From NCBI GenBank assembly GCA_002730655.1, contig PCAT01000065.1, positions 1 to 13,353 on the forward strand: a DNA stretch of 13,353 nt, in the 5' to 3' direction. This stretch comes from Balneola sp. Lineage in GTDB: Bacteria > Bacteroidota > Rhodothermia > Balneolales > Balneolaceae. The notes beneath the pieces were generated by a model, which saw only the letters and a program-made list of their open reading frames with translations, made no database searches and was not told where the DNA came from. Both the position numbers and the translations under genes were made by a program. This document shows, in pieces, positions 1 to 7,557 of the stretch. How positions within the stretch are numbered: the stretch's first letter is position 1; each line of letters starts with the position of its first letter.

Positions 1-852
1 GCATTATTTTTTGCTCTAACATTAGGTAGTATTGGAACCGAGGGTAGGAGTTTTTTCGAAGATCTTTATCAAGCAGATTCAAGTTCATTATTATCTGCTT
101 TTTTAGGAGGAGTTATTTTTAATCTAGCTAATATTTTAATTGTTGTAGCAATTGATATCGCTGGGATGGCTGTGGCTTTCCCAGTTGGTATCGGTCTTGC
201 ATTAATTTTAGGAGTAATCACAAATTATATTGGAGCTCCAGTTGGTAATCCATATTTATTATTTGCTGGTGTATCAGCAGTTACAATCGCAATATTAGTA
301 GATGCAATAGCTTATCTACGACTATCTGGATCTAAAGAGAGTAAAGCAAGAAATGGCTTATTGATTGCTTTGGCAGGCGGGATTTTAATGGGCTTTTTCT
401 ATCGATTTGTCGCTTCATCAATGTCTGTCGATTTTGTAACATTAGAAGCTGGAAAGTTAGGTCCTTATACAGCAGTAGTTATTTTTTCATTAGGTTTGCT
501 AGTCTCAAACTTTATTTGGAATACTATATTAATGGTCAAACCATTATCCGGTGAACCTGTTAAGTATTCAGATTATATTAATAAGGGTAGTTTGAAATTA
601 CATTTGATTGGAATATTGGGTGGAGTTATTTGGAGTATTGGCATGTCATTTAGCATTATTGCATCTGGTGCAGCTGGTTTTGCTATATCATATGGACTTG
701 GTCAGGGTGCTACGATGGTAGCAGCATTTTGGGGTGTATTTATCTGGAAAGAATTTAAAGATGCCCCCAAAGGGACTAATAAGTTACTTGGCCTAATGTT
801 TACTTTTTTTTTAGTTGGATTAACACTAATAATATTAGCTCGGATATATTAA
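1..852 (+). CDS. GRP/ureide-permease-like sugar transporter (drug/metabolite transporter superfamily), 5'-truncated
   Basis: The frame is open from the first base, so the gene begins outside the window; 283 residues to the stop are visible. An internal ATG at 166 falls inside the conserved core and is not the real start. The protein is almost entirely hydrophobic, with about eight membrane segments separated by short loops such as LRLSGSKESKAR and WKEFKDAPKG. The stretch FNLANILIVVAIDIAG followed by MAVAFPVGIGLALILGV matches my recollection of the GRP (glucose/ribose porter, GlcU/RbsU-like) and ureide permease group. It would act in the inner membrane as a secondary transporter. The ribokinase that follows with no spacing makes ribose or a similar pentose or nucleoside-derived sugar the most likely substrate, but this comes from context only. 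The family is fairly sure, the substrate is not. Confidence 0.8.
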   Translation, partial: ALFFALTLGSIGTEGRSFFEDLYQADSSSLLSAFLGGVIFNLANILIVVAIDIAGMAVAFPVGIGLALILGVITNYIGAPVGNPYLLFAGVSAVTIAILVDAIAYLRLSGSKESKARNGLLIALAGGILMGFFYRFVASSMSVDFVTLEAGKLGPYTAVVIFSLGLLVSNFIWNTILMVKPLSGEPVKYSDYINKGSLKLHLIGILGGVIWSIGMSFSIIASGAAGFAISYGLGQGATMVAAFWGVFIWKEFKDAPKGTNKLLGLMFTFFLVGLTLIILARIY

Positions 853-1785
853 ATGAAAACCACTAATAACAATATTGTAGTAATTGGAAGTACTAATGTT
901 GATATGATCGTTAAAGGTGACCGATTACCAAAATCTGGCGAAACAATTATTGGTGGAAGGTTTTTTAAAGCTGCAGGTGGAAAAGGAGCAAATCAAGCTG
1001 TAGCAGCAGCTAGAGCAGGTGGTAGAGTAACTTTTCTGTCTAGAGTAGGTAATGATGTTTTTGGTCAAGAAGCTATTCAAGGGTATAGAAACGATAAAAT
1101 AAATGTGAGTTATATAAAAGTAGATCAGGCTGAATCTACAGGTATTGCATTGATTCTTGTCGACTCAAAAGGTGAAAATTGTATATCTGTTGCATCTGGG
1201 GCTAATATGAAACTTGACCAAAGTGATATTAAAGATGCTATTGATGAACTTGATAACGCTGATGTAGTGCTAATGCAATTAGAGACACCAATAAAAACCA
1301 TTGAATACATAATTAAATTGTTAAAAAATAAGCAAGTCAAAACAATTCTTAATCCAGCGCCTGCACTGAAGATAAGCGATGACTTGTTGAGGCATCTTAC
1401 AATTATTACACCAAATGAAACAGAAGTTGAACTATTAACTGGGGTACCAGTTAATGATAAAAAAGACGCACTTAAGGCATCCAAAATTCTATTGGATAAG
1501 GGAGTGAAAAATGTAATTATAACGATGGGTAAAAAAGGAGCCTTTTTACACACAAAATTGAACTATAAATTTATTCCAACTTTTGAAGTATCTGCTCTAG
1601 ATACAACTGCAGCAGGCGATACATTTAATGGAGCATTAGCCGTTGCAGTAGCTGAGGGTAAAGCACTAGAAGATGCTATACAATATGCTAATGCTGCTGC
1701 TGCAATTTCTGTGACTAAAATGGGCGCACAACCTTCTATACCTTTAAAAAATGAAATTGATGATTTTTTAAGCCATATAGGCTAA
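853..1785 (+). CDS. rbsK: Ribokinase (PfkB/RbsK family)
   Basis: This enzyme phosphorylates ribose with ATP to ribose 5-phosphate in the cytoplasm. The 310-residue length is normal for the family. Visible landmarks are the N-terminal strand and substrate-binding VVIGSTNVDMIV (residues 9-20), the first PfkB signature AGGKGANQA (41-49), NPAP (167-170), PNETE (187-191), TMGKKG (224-229) and the second signature DTTAAGDTFNG (250-260). Asp256 in that signature is the expected catalytic base, and the DTTAAGD wording is what I expect of true ribokinase rather than fructokinase or adenosine kinase. No key residue is missing. The ATG lies immediately after the TAA of the upstream permease (TAAATG) with no Shine-Dalgarno sequence, so translational coupling to the permease is likely. 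Other pentose or nucleoside kinases of the same superfamily remain possible. Confidence 0.92.
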   Translation: MKTTNNNIVVIGSTNVDMIVKGDRLPKSGETIIGGRFFKAAGGKGANQAVAAARAGGRVTFLSRVGNDVFGQEAIQGYRNDKINVSYIKVDQAESTGIALILVDSKGENCISVASGANMKLDQSDIKDAIDELDNADVVLMQLETPIKTIEYIIKLLKNKQVKTILNPAPALKISDDLLRHLTIITPNETEVELLTGVPVNDKKDALKASKILLDKGVKNVIITMGKKGAFLHTKLNYKFIPTFEVSALDTTAAGDTFNGALAVAVAEGKALEDAIQYANAAAAISVTKMGAQPSIPLKNEIDDFLSHIG

Positions 1786-1794
1786 TGCTTTAAC

Positions 1795-3480
1795 ATGAAA
1801 ATTCCAACTCTCCATATTACTTTCCAACGATTTTTATTTCTAGTATTAAGTATAATAATATTCTCATGTGCTGATTCAAACAATCCTACATTATATGATG
1901 TTAATTTTATCATCAAACCAGAAAATGGAGGCAACATATATCCATCAGGTATTATTAAATTGGTTGAAGATACTGAATTAGAAATACTAGCTGTTAATGA
2001 AAATGGTTACACATTCATAGGGTGGTCTGGATCAATAGTCTCAAATAAAAATCCCTTATCAATCACTATTAATGAGGATATAGCCCTGACTGCTAATTTT
2101 CAAATCAAATCTTATCCGTTAAGTATTAGTATAGCTGGACAGGGAAATGTAATTGAAACTATACTCCCAAATAAAAGTACCGATTATTCGCATGGTACTA
2201 CGGTACAATTGCAAGCAGAGCCAGATGAAGGGTGGAAATTTGATAGCTGGGGAGGTGACATAAGTAGTACTGATTCAGTAATACAACTTACAATAACCTC
2301 CGAACTTAATATTCAAGTTAATTTCATACCAAAAATGATTGACCCAATTGCAATCAAGAAAACAAACCCAACTAGAGTATATATGCATTATATGCCTTGG
2401 TTTCAATCAAGATCAATTGATGGTTTTTGGGGTTCTCATTGGACAATGGAGAATAAAAACCCAGAAAATTTTATAGGATATCAACGTGAGATAGCATCAC
2501 ATTTTTATCCTCTCATTGGACCTTATTCTACAAATGATCCAGATGTCGCAGAATATCATTTGCTACTAATGAAGTATGCAGGTATAGACGGAATATTAAT
2601 TGATTGGTATGGTACTTATGATGTATATGACTATAAATATAATTTACAAGGCTCGAATAATATTATTCAATACACTGATGCTGTAGGATTAACATTTGGC
2701 ATTGTTTATGAAGATCAAACTACACCAAATGTTGTTAATCAAGGTCTTGCCGAATCAAAAATTGAAGCTGCAAAAAAAGATTTCGAATATATTCAAGAAA
2801 ACTACTTCAGTAAATCGAATTATGAACGTATAAATGAGAATCCACTAGTACTAGCGTGGACTCCAATTGAATTAGAGACCGGGGCTGAATGGGGAGAAGT
2901 ATTAGAAAATATTGATTCTAATCTTATCTATCTTGCATTATGGTATCAAAGTAATGACCTAGGAATTCATGGGGACGGAGAATATGCATGGGTCTATGGC
3001 GGGAATAGCAACCATTCCCAAGAATTAATTAATTTTTATAATTATAGAATAGACAAATATTCATACGGGATAGGATCTGCTTATCCTGGTTTTAAAGATT
3101 TTTATGAAGAAGGTGGCAGAGGTGACATCATTGGCTGGGAAATACCAGTAGGTATAAATACTTTGGAAAGTACCTTAAATCTTGCTTCGCAATATAACAT
3201 AGACTATTTACAATTAAACACATGGAATGACTATGGAGAGGGTACTATGTTTGAACCAACTGTTGAATTTGGATTTCAATTTCTTGAAAAGGTTCAAGAG
3301 TTCACAGGTGTTTCATCAAGTGTTTCAGATCTTGAACTCATTTATAATTTATACTTGCTTAGAAAGGAGTATTCTAATAATAAAGATATTCAAAAAGAAT
3401 TAGATGTCGTGTTCAATCACCTTGTTACCTTAGATATATCAGAAGCCAGATTATTACTAAATAGTATCTCTAGTAATTAG
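1795..3480 (+). CDS. Surface-type lipoprotein with two InlB-type repeats and a GH99/GH71-like glycoside hydrolase domain
   Basis: 561 residues. A lipoprotein signal peptide ends in IIFSC, with Cys25 as the lipidation site. Residues about 35-103 and 106-178 are two divergent InlB B-type (bacterial repeat) units, recognisable by GYTFIGWSG and GWKFDSWGGD, each closing with a (V/A)NF strand; they probably form a stalk. Residues about 193-510 form a TIM-barrel-like domain with MHYMPWF, GSHWTM, IASHFYPLIGPY, LLMKYAGIDGILIDWYG and WNDYGEG (477-483). These resemble GH99 endo-alpha-mannosidase/mannanase, and the last motif also resembles GH71 alpha-1,3-glucanase. At the usual GH99 catalytic pair (NE..E) this protein has Asp479 and Glu482. 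A short, apparently helical tail of about 50 residues follows. It begins 9 bases after the ribokinase gene. Glycan hydrolysis at the outer surface is likely; the substrate (alpha-mannan, alpha-glucan or other) is not determinable. Surface rather than periplasmic location is inferred. Confidence 0.82.
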   Translation: MKIPTLHITFQRFLFLVLSIIIFSCADSNNPTLYDVNFIIKPENGGNIYPSGIIKLVEDTELEILAVNENGYTFIGWSGSIVSNKNPLSITINEDIALTANFQIKSYPLSISIAGQGNVIETILPNKSTDYSHGTTVQLQAEPDEGWKFDSWGGDISSTDSVIQLTITSELNIQVNFIPKMIDPIAIKKTNPTRVYMHYMPWFQSRSIDGFWGSHWTMENKNPENFIGYQREIASHFYPLIGPYSTNDPDVAEYHLLLMKYAGIDGILIDWYGTYDVYDYKYNLQGSNNIIQYTDAVGLTFGIVYEDQTTPNVVNQGLAESKIEAAKKDFEYIQENYFSKSNYERINENPLVLAWTPIELETGAEWGEVLENIDSNLIYLALWYQSNDLGIHGDGEYAWVYGGNSNHSQELINFYNYRIDKYSYGIGSAYPGFKDFYEEGGRGDIIGWEIPVGINTLESTLNLASQYNIDYLQLNTWNDYGEGTMFEPTVEFGFQFLEKVQEFTGVSSSVSDLELIYNLYLLRKEYSNNKDIQKELDVVFNHLVTLDISEARLLLNSISSN

Positions 3481-3491
3481 ATATAACTTTG

Positions 3492-3545
3492 GGGTATACT
3501 TTTATATTATATTGTTTTTTATATATTTAGGTATGAAGTATACCC
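3492..3545 (+). promoter_or_regulatory. Inverted repeat enclosing the start codon of the SGNH esterase gene
   Basis: GGGTATACTT at 3492-3501 is the exact reverse complement of AAGTATACCC at 3536-3545. One G-U pair can be added at each end of the stem in RNA. The 34-base interval is nearly all A and T and contains the likely ATG at 3533. As RNA this could fold over the ribosome-binding region; as DNA each arm contains the palindrome GTATAC and could be an operator half. The function is inference; the repeat itself is seen directly. Confidence 0.45.
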
Positions 3546-4621
3546 TCTATTTATTACTTCTTTTTTGTAATTCAATTAGTGCTCAAGAAATAAATCAAAC
3601 TAAATTTTACGGAAAAGAACATTTTTTAATTGAAGGAACAATTGTCGATGAACATCTAAAAGAAAGTCCTTATGACAGACTCCCTGTTTCATATAAAGAG
3701 CTCGTTAGAACACCCGTATGGAATTTATCTAAGTCCTCTGCTGGAATATCTATACGATTTAGGACAAACACCTCTAGTCTTAAAGTTAAATGGGAGGTGA
3801 TGAATGATTTTTCAATGGATCACATGCCTGATACTGGGATTAAAGGAGTTGATTTATACTTTAGAAATGGGCAAAAATGGCAGTACATAAACACAGGAAG
3901 ACCTCAGGGATTCTATAATGAGTATACTCTGATTGAAAATATGGATGAAGTAATGAGGGAATTTAAAATTTTCCTTCCCTTATATGATGGTGTGAAAAAT
4001 ATTGAAGTTGGTATTGATTCAAAAAGCAGTATCAATAAACCATCAAAAAACTCAAAAAAGCCTATCATATTTTATGGAACGAGTATAACGCAAGGAGGAT
4101 GTGCATCAAGACCTGGTATGGCACACACGAACATCATGTCGCGACAATTAGATATCGATGTTTATAATTTTGGTTTCAGTGGAAATTGTCGCATGGAACA
4201 GCCTATTGCTGAATTAATTTCTTCAGTAGAACCTTCTCTCTATATTATTGAATGTATGCCTAATATGATTAAACCAGAACTTATTACTGAAAGAACTATT
4301 CCACTAGTTAAAACCATACGTAAAAAGAACCCAGATACACCAATTATTTTTGTTGAATTATTCAAATCACCTATTACTCTACTAAATAATAAAATAAGAA
4401 ATGAAAACAAGGCTATGGATGATGCTTTAAAAGCCGAATATAATAAGATGATTGAAAATGACTTTAAGAACATTTTTTTTATAGAAACACCAGAACTTGC
4501 CGATTCTGATCATGAAGGCACTGTTGATGCCATTCATTTTACAGATTTAGGATTCCAAAGGTATGCTGACTTTTTAGTTGAAAAACTTAAAGAATTTCAA
4601 ATACTACCGTCTAATAATTAG
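3533..4621 (+). CDS. Secreted two-domain SGNH/GDSL-type esterase with GxDLY N-terminal domain
   Basis: An ATG at 3533 gives a clean signal peptide, MKYTLYLLLLFCNSISAQ; an in-frame TTG at 3512 would only add an unlikely leader. The protein is 362 residues. The first domain (about 25-165) carries GVDLY at 105-109, the hallmark of the GxDLY domain that precedes this class of SGNH hydrolase. The second domain (about 175-355) has block I YGTSITQGGCAS with nucleophile Ser184, block II GFSGN (214-218), block III ECMPN with Asn244, and block V DAIHFTDLG with Asp332 and His335, so the catalytic set is complete. Family members are ester hydrolases, many of them carbohydrate acetyl esterases. Lying between a glycosidase lipoprotein and a TonB receptor, it probably removes acyl groups from the same glycan in the periplasm or outside. 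The substrate is unproven. Confidence 0.85.
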   Translation: MKYTLYLLLLFCNSISAQEINQTKFYGKEHFLIEGTIVDEHLKESPYDRLPVSYKELVRTPVWNLSKSSAGISIRFRTNTSSLKVKWEVMNDFSMDHMPDTGIKGVDLYFRNGQKWQYINTGRPQGFYNEYTLIENMDEVMREFKIFLPLYDGVKNIEVGIDSKSSINKPSKNSKKPIIFYGTSITQGGCASRPGMAHTNIMSRQLDIDVYNFGFSGNCRMEQPIAELISSVEPSLYIIECMPNMIKPELITERTIPLVKTIRKKNPDTPIIFVELFKSPITLLNNKIRNENKAMDDALKAEYNKMIENDFKNIFFIETPELADSDHEGTVDAIHFTDLGFQRYADFLVEKLKEFQILPSNN

Positions 4622-4652
4622 ATTGGTGAAATTTATACCTAATATAAATCTA

Positions 4653-6830
4653 ATGTTGTTATCCTTTTCCAAATTTCAGCTATTTCTATTTTGCTTACTA
4701 ACTACCTCAATCTATGGACAACATTCATTACTGGTAAAAGTGCTGGATAATGAAACAAATATGCCGTTATTTGGTGCCACTGTATTCATTGCAGATATTG
4801 AATCTGGTGGTATTAGTAACAAAGATGGAAAGGTTGAATTTTCTAACTTAACAGCCGGACAATACGAAGTTATTATACGCTTTTTAGGCTATAAAACTCG
4901 ATACCAGTATATAAATATACCTTCAGAAAGTAATACCGTCATTATCATTAGGCTTGAGCATGATCATGAGGAGCTGCAAGAACTAATTGTTCAATCTAAT
5001 CGAAGTAGTCGCACTATTGAAGATGTCCCGACTAGGGTAGAGATAATTGCAGGTGAAGAATTAAGCGAAAAAGGTAATATGAAACCGGGCGATATCCGAA
5101 TGCTTTTAAATGAGAGTACCGGTATACAGACCCAACAAACATCTGCTACTTCATATAATTCCAGTATTCGAATACAGGGACTCGATGGAAAATATACACA
5201 GCTACTCAGAGATGGGTTACCCCTTTATTCAGGCTTATCATCAGGATTAAGTTTGATGCAAATTGCACCTCTTGATTTATCTCAAGTAGAAGTGATAAAA
5301 GGTGCTTCTTCAACGCTGCATGGCGGAGGTGCCATAGCTGGACTGGTTAATCTTATTTCAAAAAAACCTGCAGAAGAATCAGAATGGTCATTTTTATTAA
5401 ATGGCACTTCAGCTTTAGGACTTGATGCCAGTTCTTTTTATGCAAATAAAGATAAACATCTCGGTATGACTGTATTTACTTCTTTCAATAGCAATAATGC
5501 CTATGATCCTGCAGATATCGGACTAACTGCAATTCCTGAGTTTGATAGATTTACTATTACTCCAAAACTATTTTGGGAGATTAATGAATCTATGAATATG
5601 GTGCTTGGAGTCTCATATATAACAGAAGATCGTTTAGGTGGCAGTATAGATCATATCAAAGGAATACAGAGTAATAACCACTATTTTGAGGCCAATAAAA
5701 CAAACCGATATACAACTGAGCTACAATTACAAAAAAACTTAAAAGACAAAGGTAAGGTTCACCTAAAGAATAGTATTAGCATTTTTGAAAGAAAAATTGA
5801 AGTGCCTCGATATATTTTTGAAGGCACTCAATTATCAAGCTTTTCAGAAATACATTGGTCCATCAACTACGATCAAACTTCATGGATAATGGGCATCAAT
5901 CTCTGGACAGACAAATTTGAACAATCTCGGGGAAATGATTCTTCTGTACTTGATTACTCGTTAATTACTTCAGGCTTTTTTGCTCAAAATATATGGACAC
6001 TAAATACTCAATGGACCGTAGAAAATGGGTTGCGTATAGATGCACTTAGTTCTGGAGAACTCTTCATTTTACCAAAAATTTCTATTATGTATAAACCTAA
6101 TGCAAGTCTGACATTACGAGGCGGAGGTGGTTTGGGTTATAAATCACCTACGGTTTTTACAGAGGATACTGAGCGATTACATTTTAAAGGTATAGCACCT
6201 ATAGATTTTGACAAAATAAATTCTGAAAAATCATTAGGAACGAATTTAGATATAAATTATCGGTTACAATTTGGTGAAAAGCTCAATCTTTCCACTAATA
6301 TGCTCTTATTTTATACTAAAATTACGGATCCCCTAGTATTAGAAATGGCAAACCAGGAATTTCGTTTTATCCAACTCAATGGGTTGTTTAAGACGCAGGG
6401 TATTGAATTAAATATGAAGTGGAACTATAATAAATTAAAACTCTTCACAGGTTACACGTATACAGCTGCAGCAAAAGTTTTTAATAGGCAGGAAGAAGTA
6501 TACCCCTTGGTTGCTAAAAACCGAATAAATAACGTTTTAATGTATGAAGATCATGGAAACTTTTGGATAGGACTAGAAGCTTATTATTATTCGCCGCAAC
6601 AACTCAATGATGGCTCTGTAGGGCAATCATATTGGATAATGGGCATTATGTCAGAAAAAGTAATAGCTAATGAATTATCCATTTTTTTGAATTTCGAGAA
6701 TATCCTAGATACTCGTCAAACAGCATTTGATAAAATTTATACCGGTGATCTTAGTAATCCAGAATTCAAAGATATTTATGCTCCGGTCGATGGATTTATC
6801 ATCAATGGAGGATTCAAATTACGATTATAA
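4653..6830 (+). CDS. TonB-dependent outer-membrane receptor with carboxypeptidase-regulatory-like N-terminal domain
   Basis: The preferred start is the ATG at 4653, which gives the signal peptide MLLSFSKFQLFLFCLLTTSIYGQ and a 725-residue protein. The GTG at 4626 and TTG at 4578 are in frame, but the TTG would overlap the esterase gene. Residues 24-102 form a CarboxypepD_reg-like beta domain (NMPLFGATVFI, GGISNKDGKVEF, AGQYEVIIRFLGYKT). A TonB-box-like segment ELQELIVQS (107-115) comes next, then the plug (about 120-240) with IRIQGLDGKYTQLLRDGLPLYSG, VEVIKGASSTLHGGGAIAGLVNLISKKP. The remainder is the 22-strand-type barrel ending GFKLRL. It imports a ligand across the outer membrane using TonB energy. 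Context suggests an oligosaccharide, but no SusD partner is adjacent and the plug is also compatible with siderophore, cobalamin or metal receptors. A short HDHEE patch (103-107) precedes the TonB box. Confidence 0.87.
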   Translation: MLLSFSKFQLFLFCLLTTSIYGQHSLLVKVLDNETNMPLFGATVFIADIESGGISNKDGKVEFSNLTAGQYEVIIRFLGYKTRYQYINIPSESNTVIIIRLEHDHEELQELIVQSNRSSRTIEDVPTRVEIIAGEELSEKGNMKPGDIRMLLNESTGIQTQQTSATSYNSSIRIQGLDGKYTQLLRDGLPLYSGLSSGLSLMQIAPLDLSQVEVIKGASSTLHGGGAIAGLVNLISKKPAEESEWSFLLNGTSALGLDASSFYANKDKHLGMTVFTSFNSNNAYDPADIGLTAIPEFDRFTITPKLFWEINESMNMVLGVSYITEDRLGGSIDHIKGIQSNNHYFEANKTNRYTTELQLQKNLKDKGKVHLKNSISIFERKIEVPRYIFEGTQLSSFSEIHWSINYDQTSWIMGINLWTDKFEQSRGNDSSVLDYSLITSGFFAQNIWTLNTQWTVENGLRIDALSSGELFILPKISIMYKPNASLTLRGGGGLGYKSPTVFTEDTERLHFKGIAPIDFDKINSEKSLGTNLDINYRLQFGEKLNLSTNMLLFYTKITDPLVLEMANQEFRFIQLNGLFKTQGIELNMKWNYNKLKLFTGYTYTAAAKVFNRQEEVYPLVAKNRINNVLMYEDHGNFWIGLEAYYYSPQQLNDGSVGQSYWIMGIMSEKVIANELSIFLNFENILDTRQTAFDKIYTGDLSNPEFKDIYAPVDGFIINGGFKLRL

Positions 6831-6982
6831 TACAATAAACCGTAATAAATTCGCTCGCTCCGTCATAGATATAGTGCACAGTGTGAGATAATGAAAAAGA
6901 AATCAAACAAGAAAGATTGTTGATGATGGCATTACTTGTAAAAGTATAGATCTAAAATTATATCGAAGATCTATGCTACGAA
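6831..6982. other. Convergent intergenic junction, no gene seen
   Basis: This 152-base stretch separates the + strand receptor gene from the - strand beta-barrel gene, both ending here. The only in-frame ATG run of note (6891) stops after ten codons. Apart from the hairpin at 6944-6976 I see nothing else in it. Confidence 0.6.
6944..6976. terminator. Possible weak bidirectional hairpin terminator between convergent genes
   Basis: GTATAGATCT (6944-6953) and AGATCTATGC (6967-6976) can pair as a 10-base-pair stem with one T-G mismatch or wobble around a 13-base loop. The location between two convergent gene ends suits a shared terminator. The stem is AT-rich and no long T run follows on either strand, so it is not a textbook intrinsic terminator. 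Confidence 0.3.
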
Positions 6983-7549
6983 TCAAAAATAATATATCAA
7001 CCCTAAATTAAATCGTCCACTAGAGGCGTTCTCTTCAACATTCTCTGTAAAATTTCCTATTGATACTTCATCTATTGTTATAGCTCCAATCGTATATCCA
7101 AGATTAATTGCTAGTTGATCTGAAATAAAAAAGTCGGATCCTAAACCAATACCTATACCTGAGCCTAAAAACTCAATATCTCCGCCTGGATTATCTTGTA
7201 ACACTGAAAATCCAAGAAAGGATAATTTTCCAAATGGCTTCATCTTAGAATCTTTCTTACCTAATCTACCAGTAACTCCTAAATCAAAATGCCCTAAAGC
7301 ATAATTTTCACCAATATCTGCATTTATTTCAGACCCATCAAAACCAATAAAGAAACCTAGTCTAGAATTAATATTATAACCTATCTCTAATTTGATACCC
7401 GATCCAGACTCAGCATCATAGTCGTAATCATCCAATGTCCATGCAGTTCCTTGAAGGCTAAATGACAAGTAAACACCTGCCTGAGTTGAATCTTGGCCGT
7501 TTACATTAACTGTAGCCATCAGTAACACAACAGGGATTAAATATTTCAT
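6983..7549 (-). CDS. Small outer-membrane beta-barrel protein
   Basis: 188 residues, starting at an ATG with a clear signal peptide, MKYLIPVVLLMATVNVNGQ. The mature part is made of alternating polar and hydrophobic strands rich in Gly and aromatic residues (GVYLSFSLQG, SGIKLEIGYNI, LGFFIGFDGSEI, LGVTGRLGK, FKPFGKLSFLGFS-like segments, GIGIGLGSDFFI, LAINLGYTIGAI, GRFNLGLIYYF). It ends in phenylalanine, the usual signal for insertion of barrels into the outer membrane. The size fits an eight-stranded OmpA/OmpX- or OprF-like porin-fold protein without a peptidoglycan-binding domain. It follows the YHYH gene by 8 bases and is probably the last gene of that transcript. No specific role can be assigned; it may be a structural or adhesion-related surface protein. 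Confidence 0.75.
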   Translation of the reverse strand: MKYLIPVVLLMATVNVNGQDSTQAGVYLSFSLQGTAWTLDDYDYDAESGSGIKLEIGYNINSRLGFFIGFDGSEINADIGENYALGHFDLGVTGRLGKKDSKMKPFGKLSFLGFSVLQDNPGGDIEFLGSGIGIGLGSDFFISDQLAINLGYTIGAITIDEVSIGNFTENVEENASSGRFNLGLIYYF

Positions 7550-7557
7550 ATTTAAAT

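Noticed and set aside
166..852. ATG at 166 as the true permease start
   Set aside because: The frame is open to base 1 and the upstream residues belong to the conserved transporter core, so this would cut through it.
1125..1553. Open frame of 142 codons on the - strand inside the ribokinase gene
   Set aside because: It lies wholly opposite a well-conserved kinase gene and its Ser/Ile-rich product has no recognisable domain.
3484..3491. TAACTTTG as a Bacteroidota-type -7 promoter element before the esterase
   Set aside because: It fits TANNTTTG, but no TTTG/TTG -33 element lies at the proper distance upstream, so in AT-rich DNA it may be chance.
4240..4473. Open frame of 77 codons on the - strand inside the esterase gene
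   Set aside because: It is antisense to the conserved SGNH domain, and its hydrophobic look follows from the opposite strand's codons.
3512..4652. TTG starts at 3512 (esterase) and 4578 (receptor) giving longer proteins
   Set aside because: ATG codons at 3533 and 4653 give clean signal peptides, and the second TTG would make the genes overlap by 44 bases.
6891..6923. Ten-codon ATG frame rich in lysine in the convergent junction
   Set aside because: Too short, with no ribosome-binding site and no repeat elsewhere; A-rich sequence gives such frames by chance.
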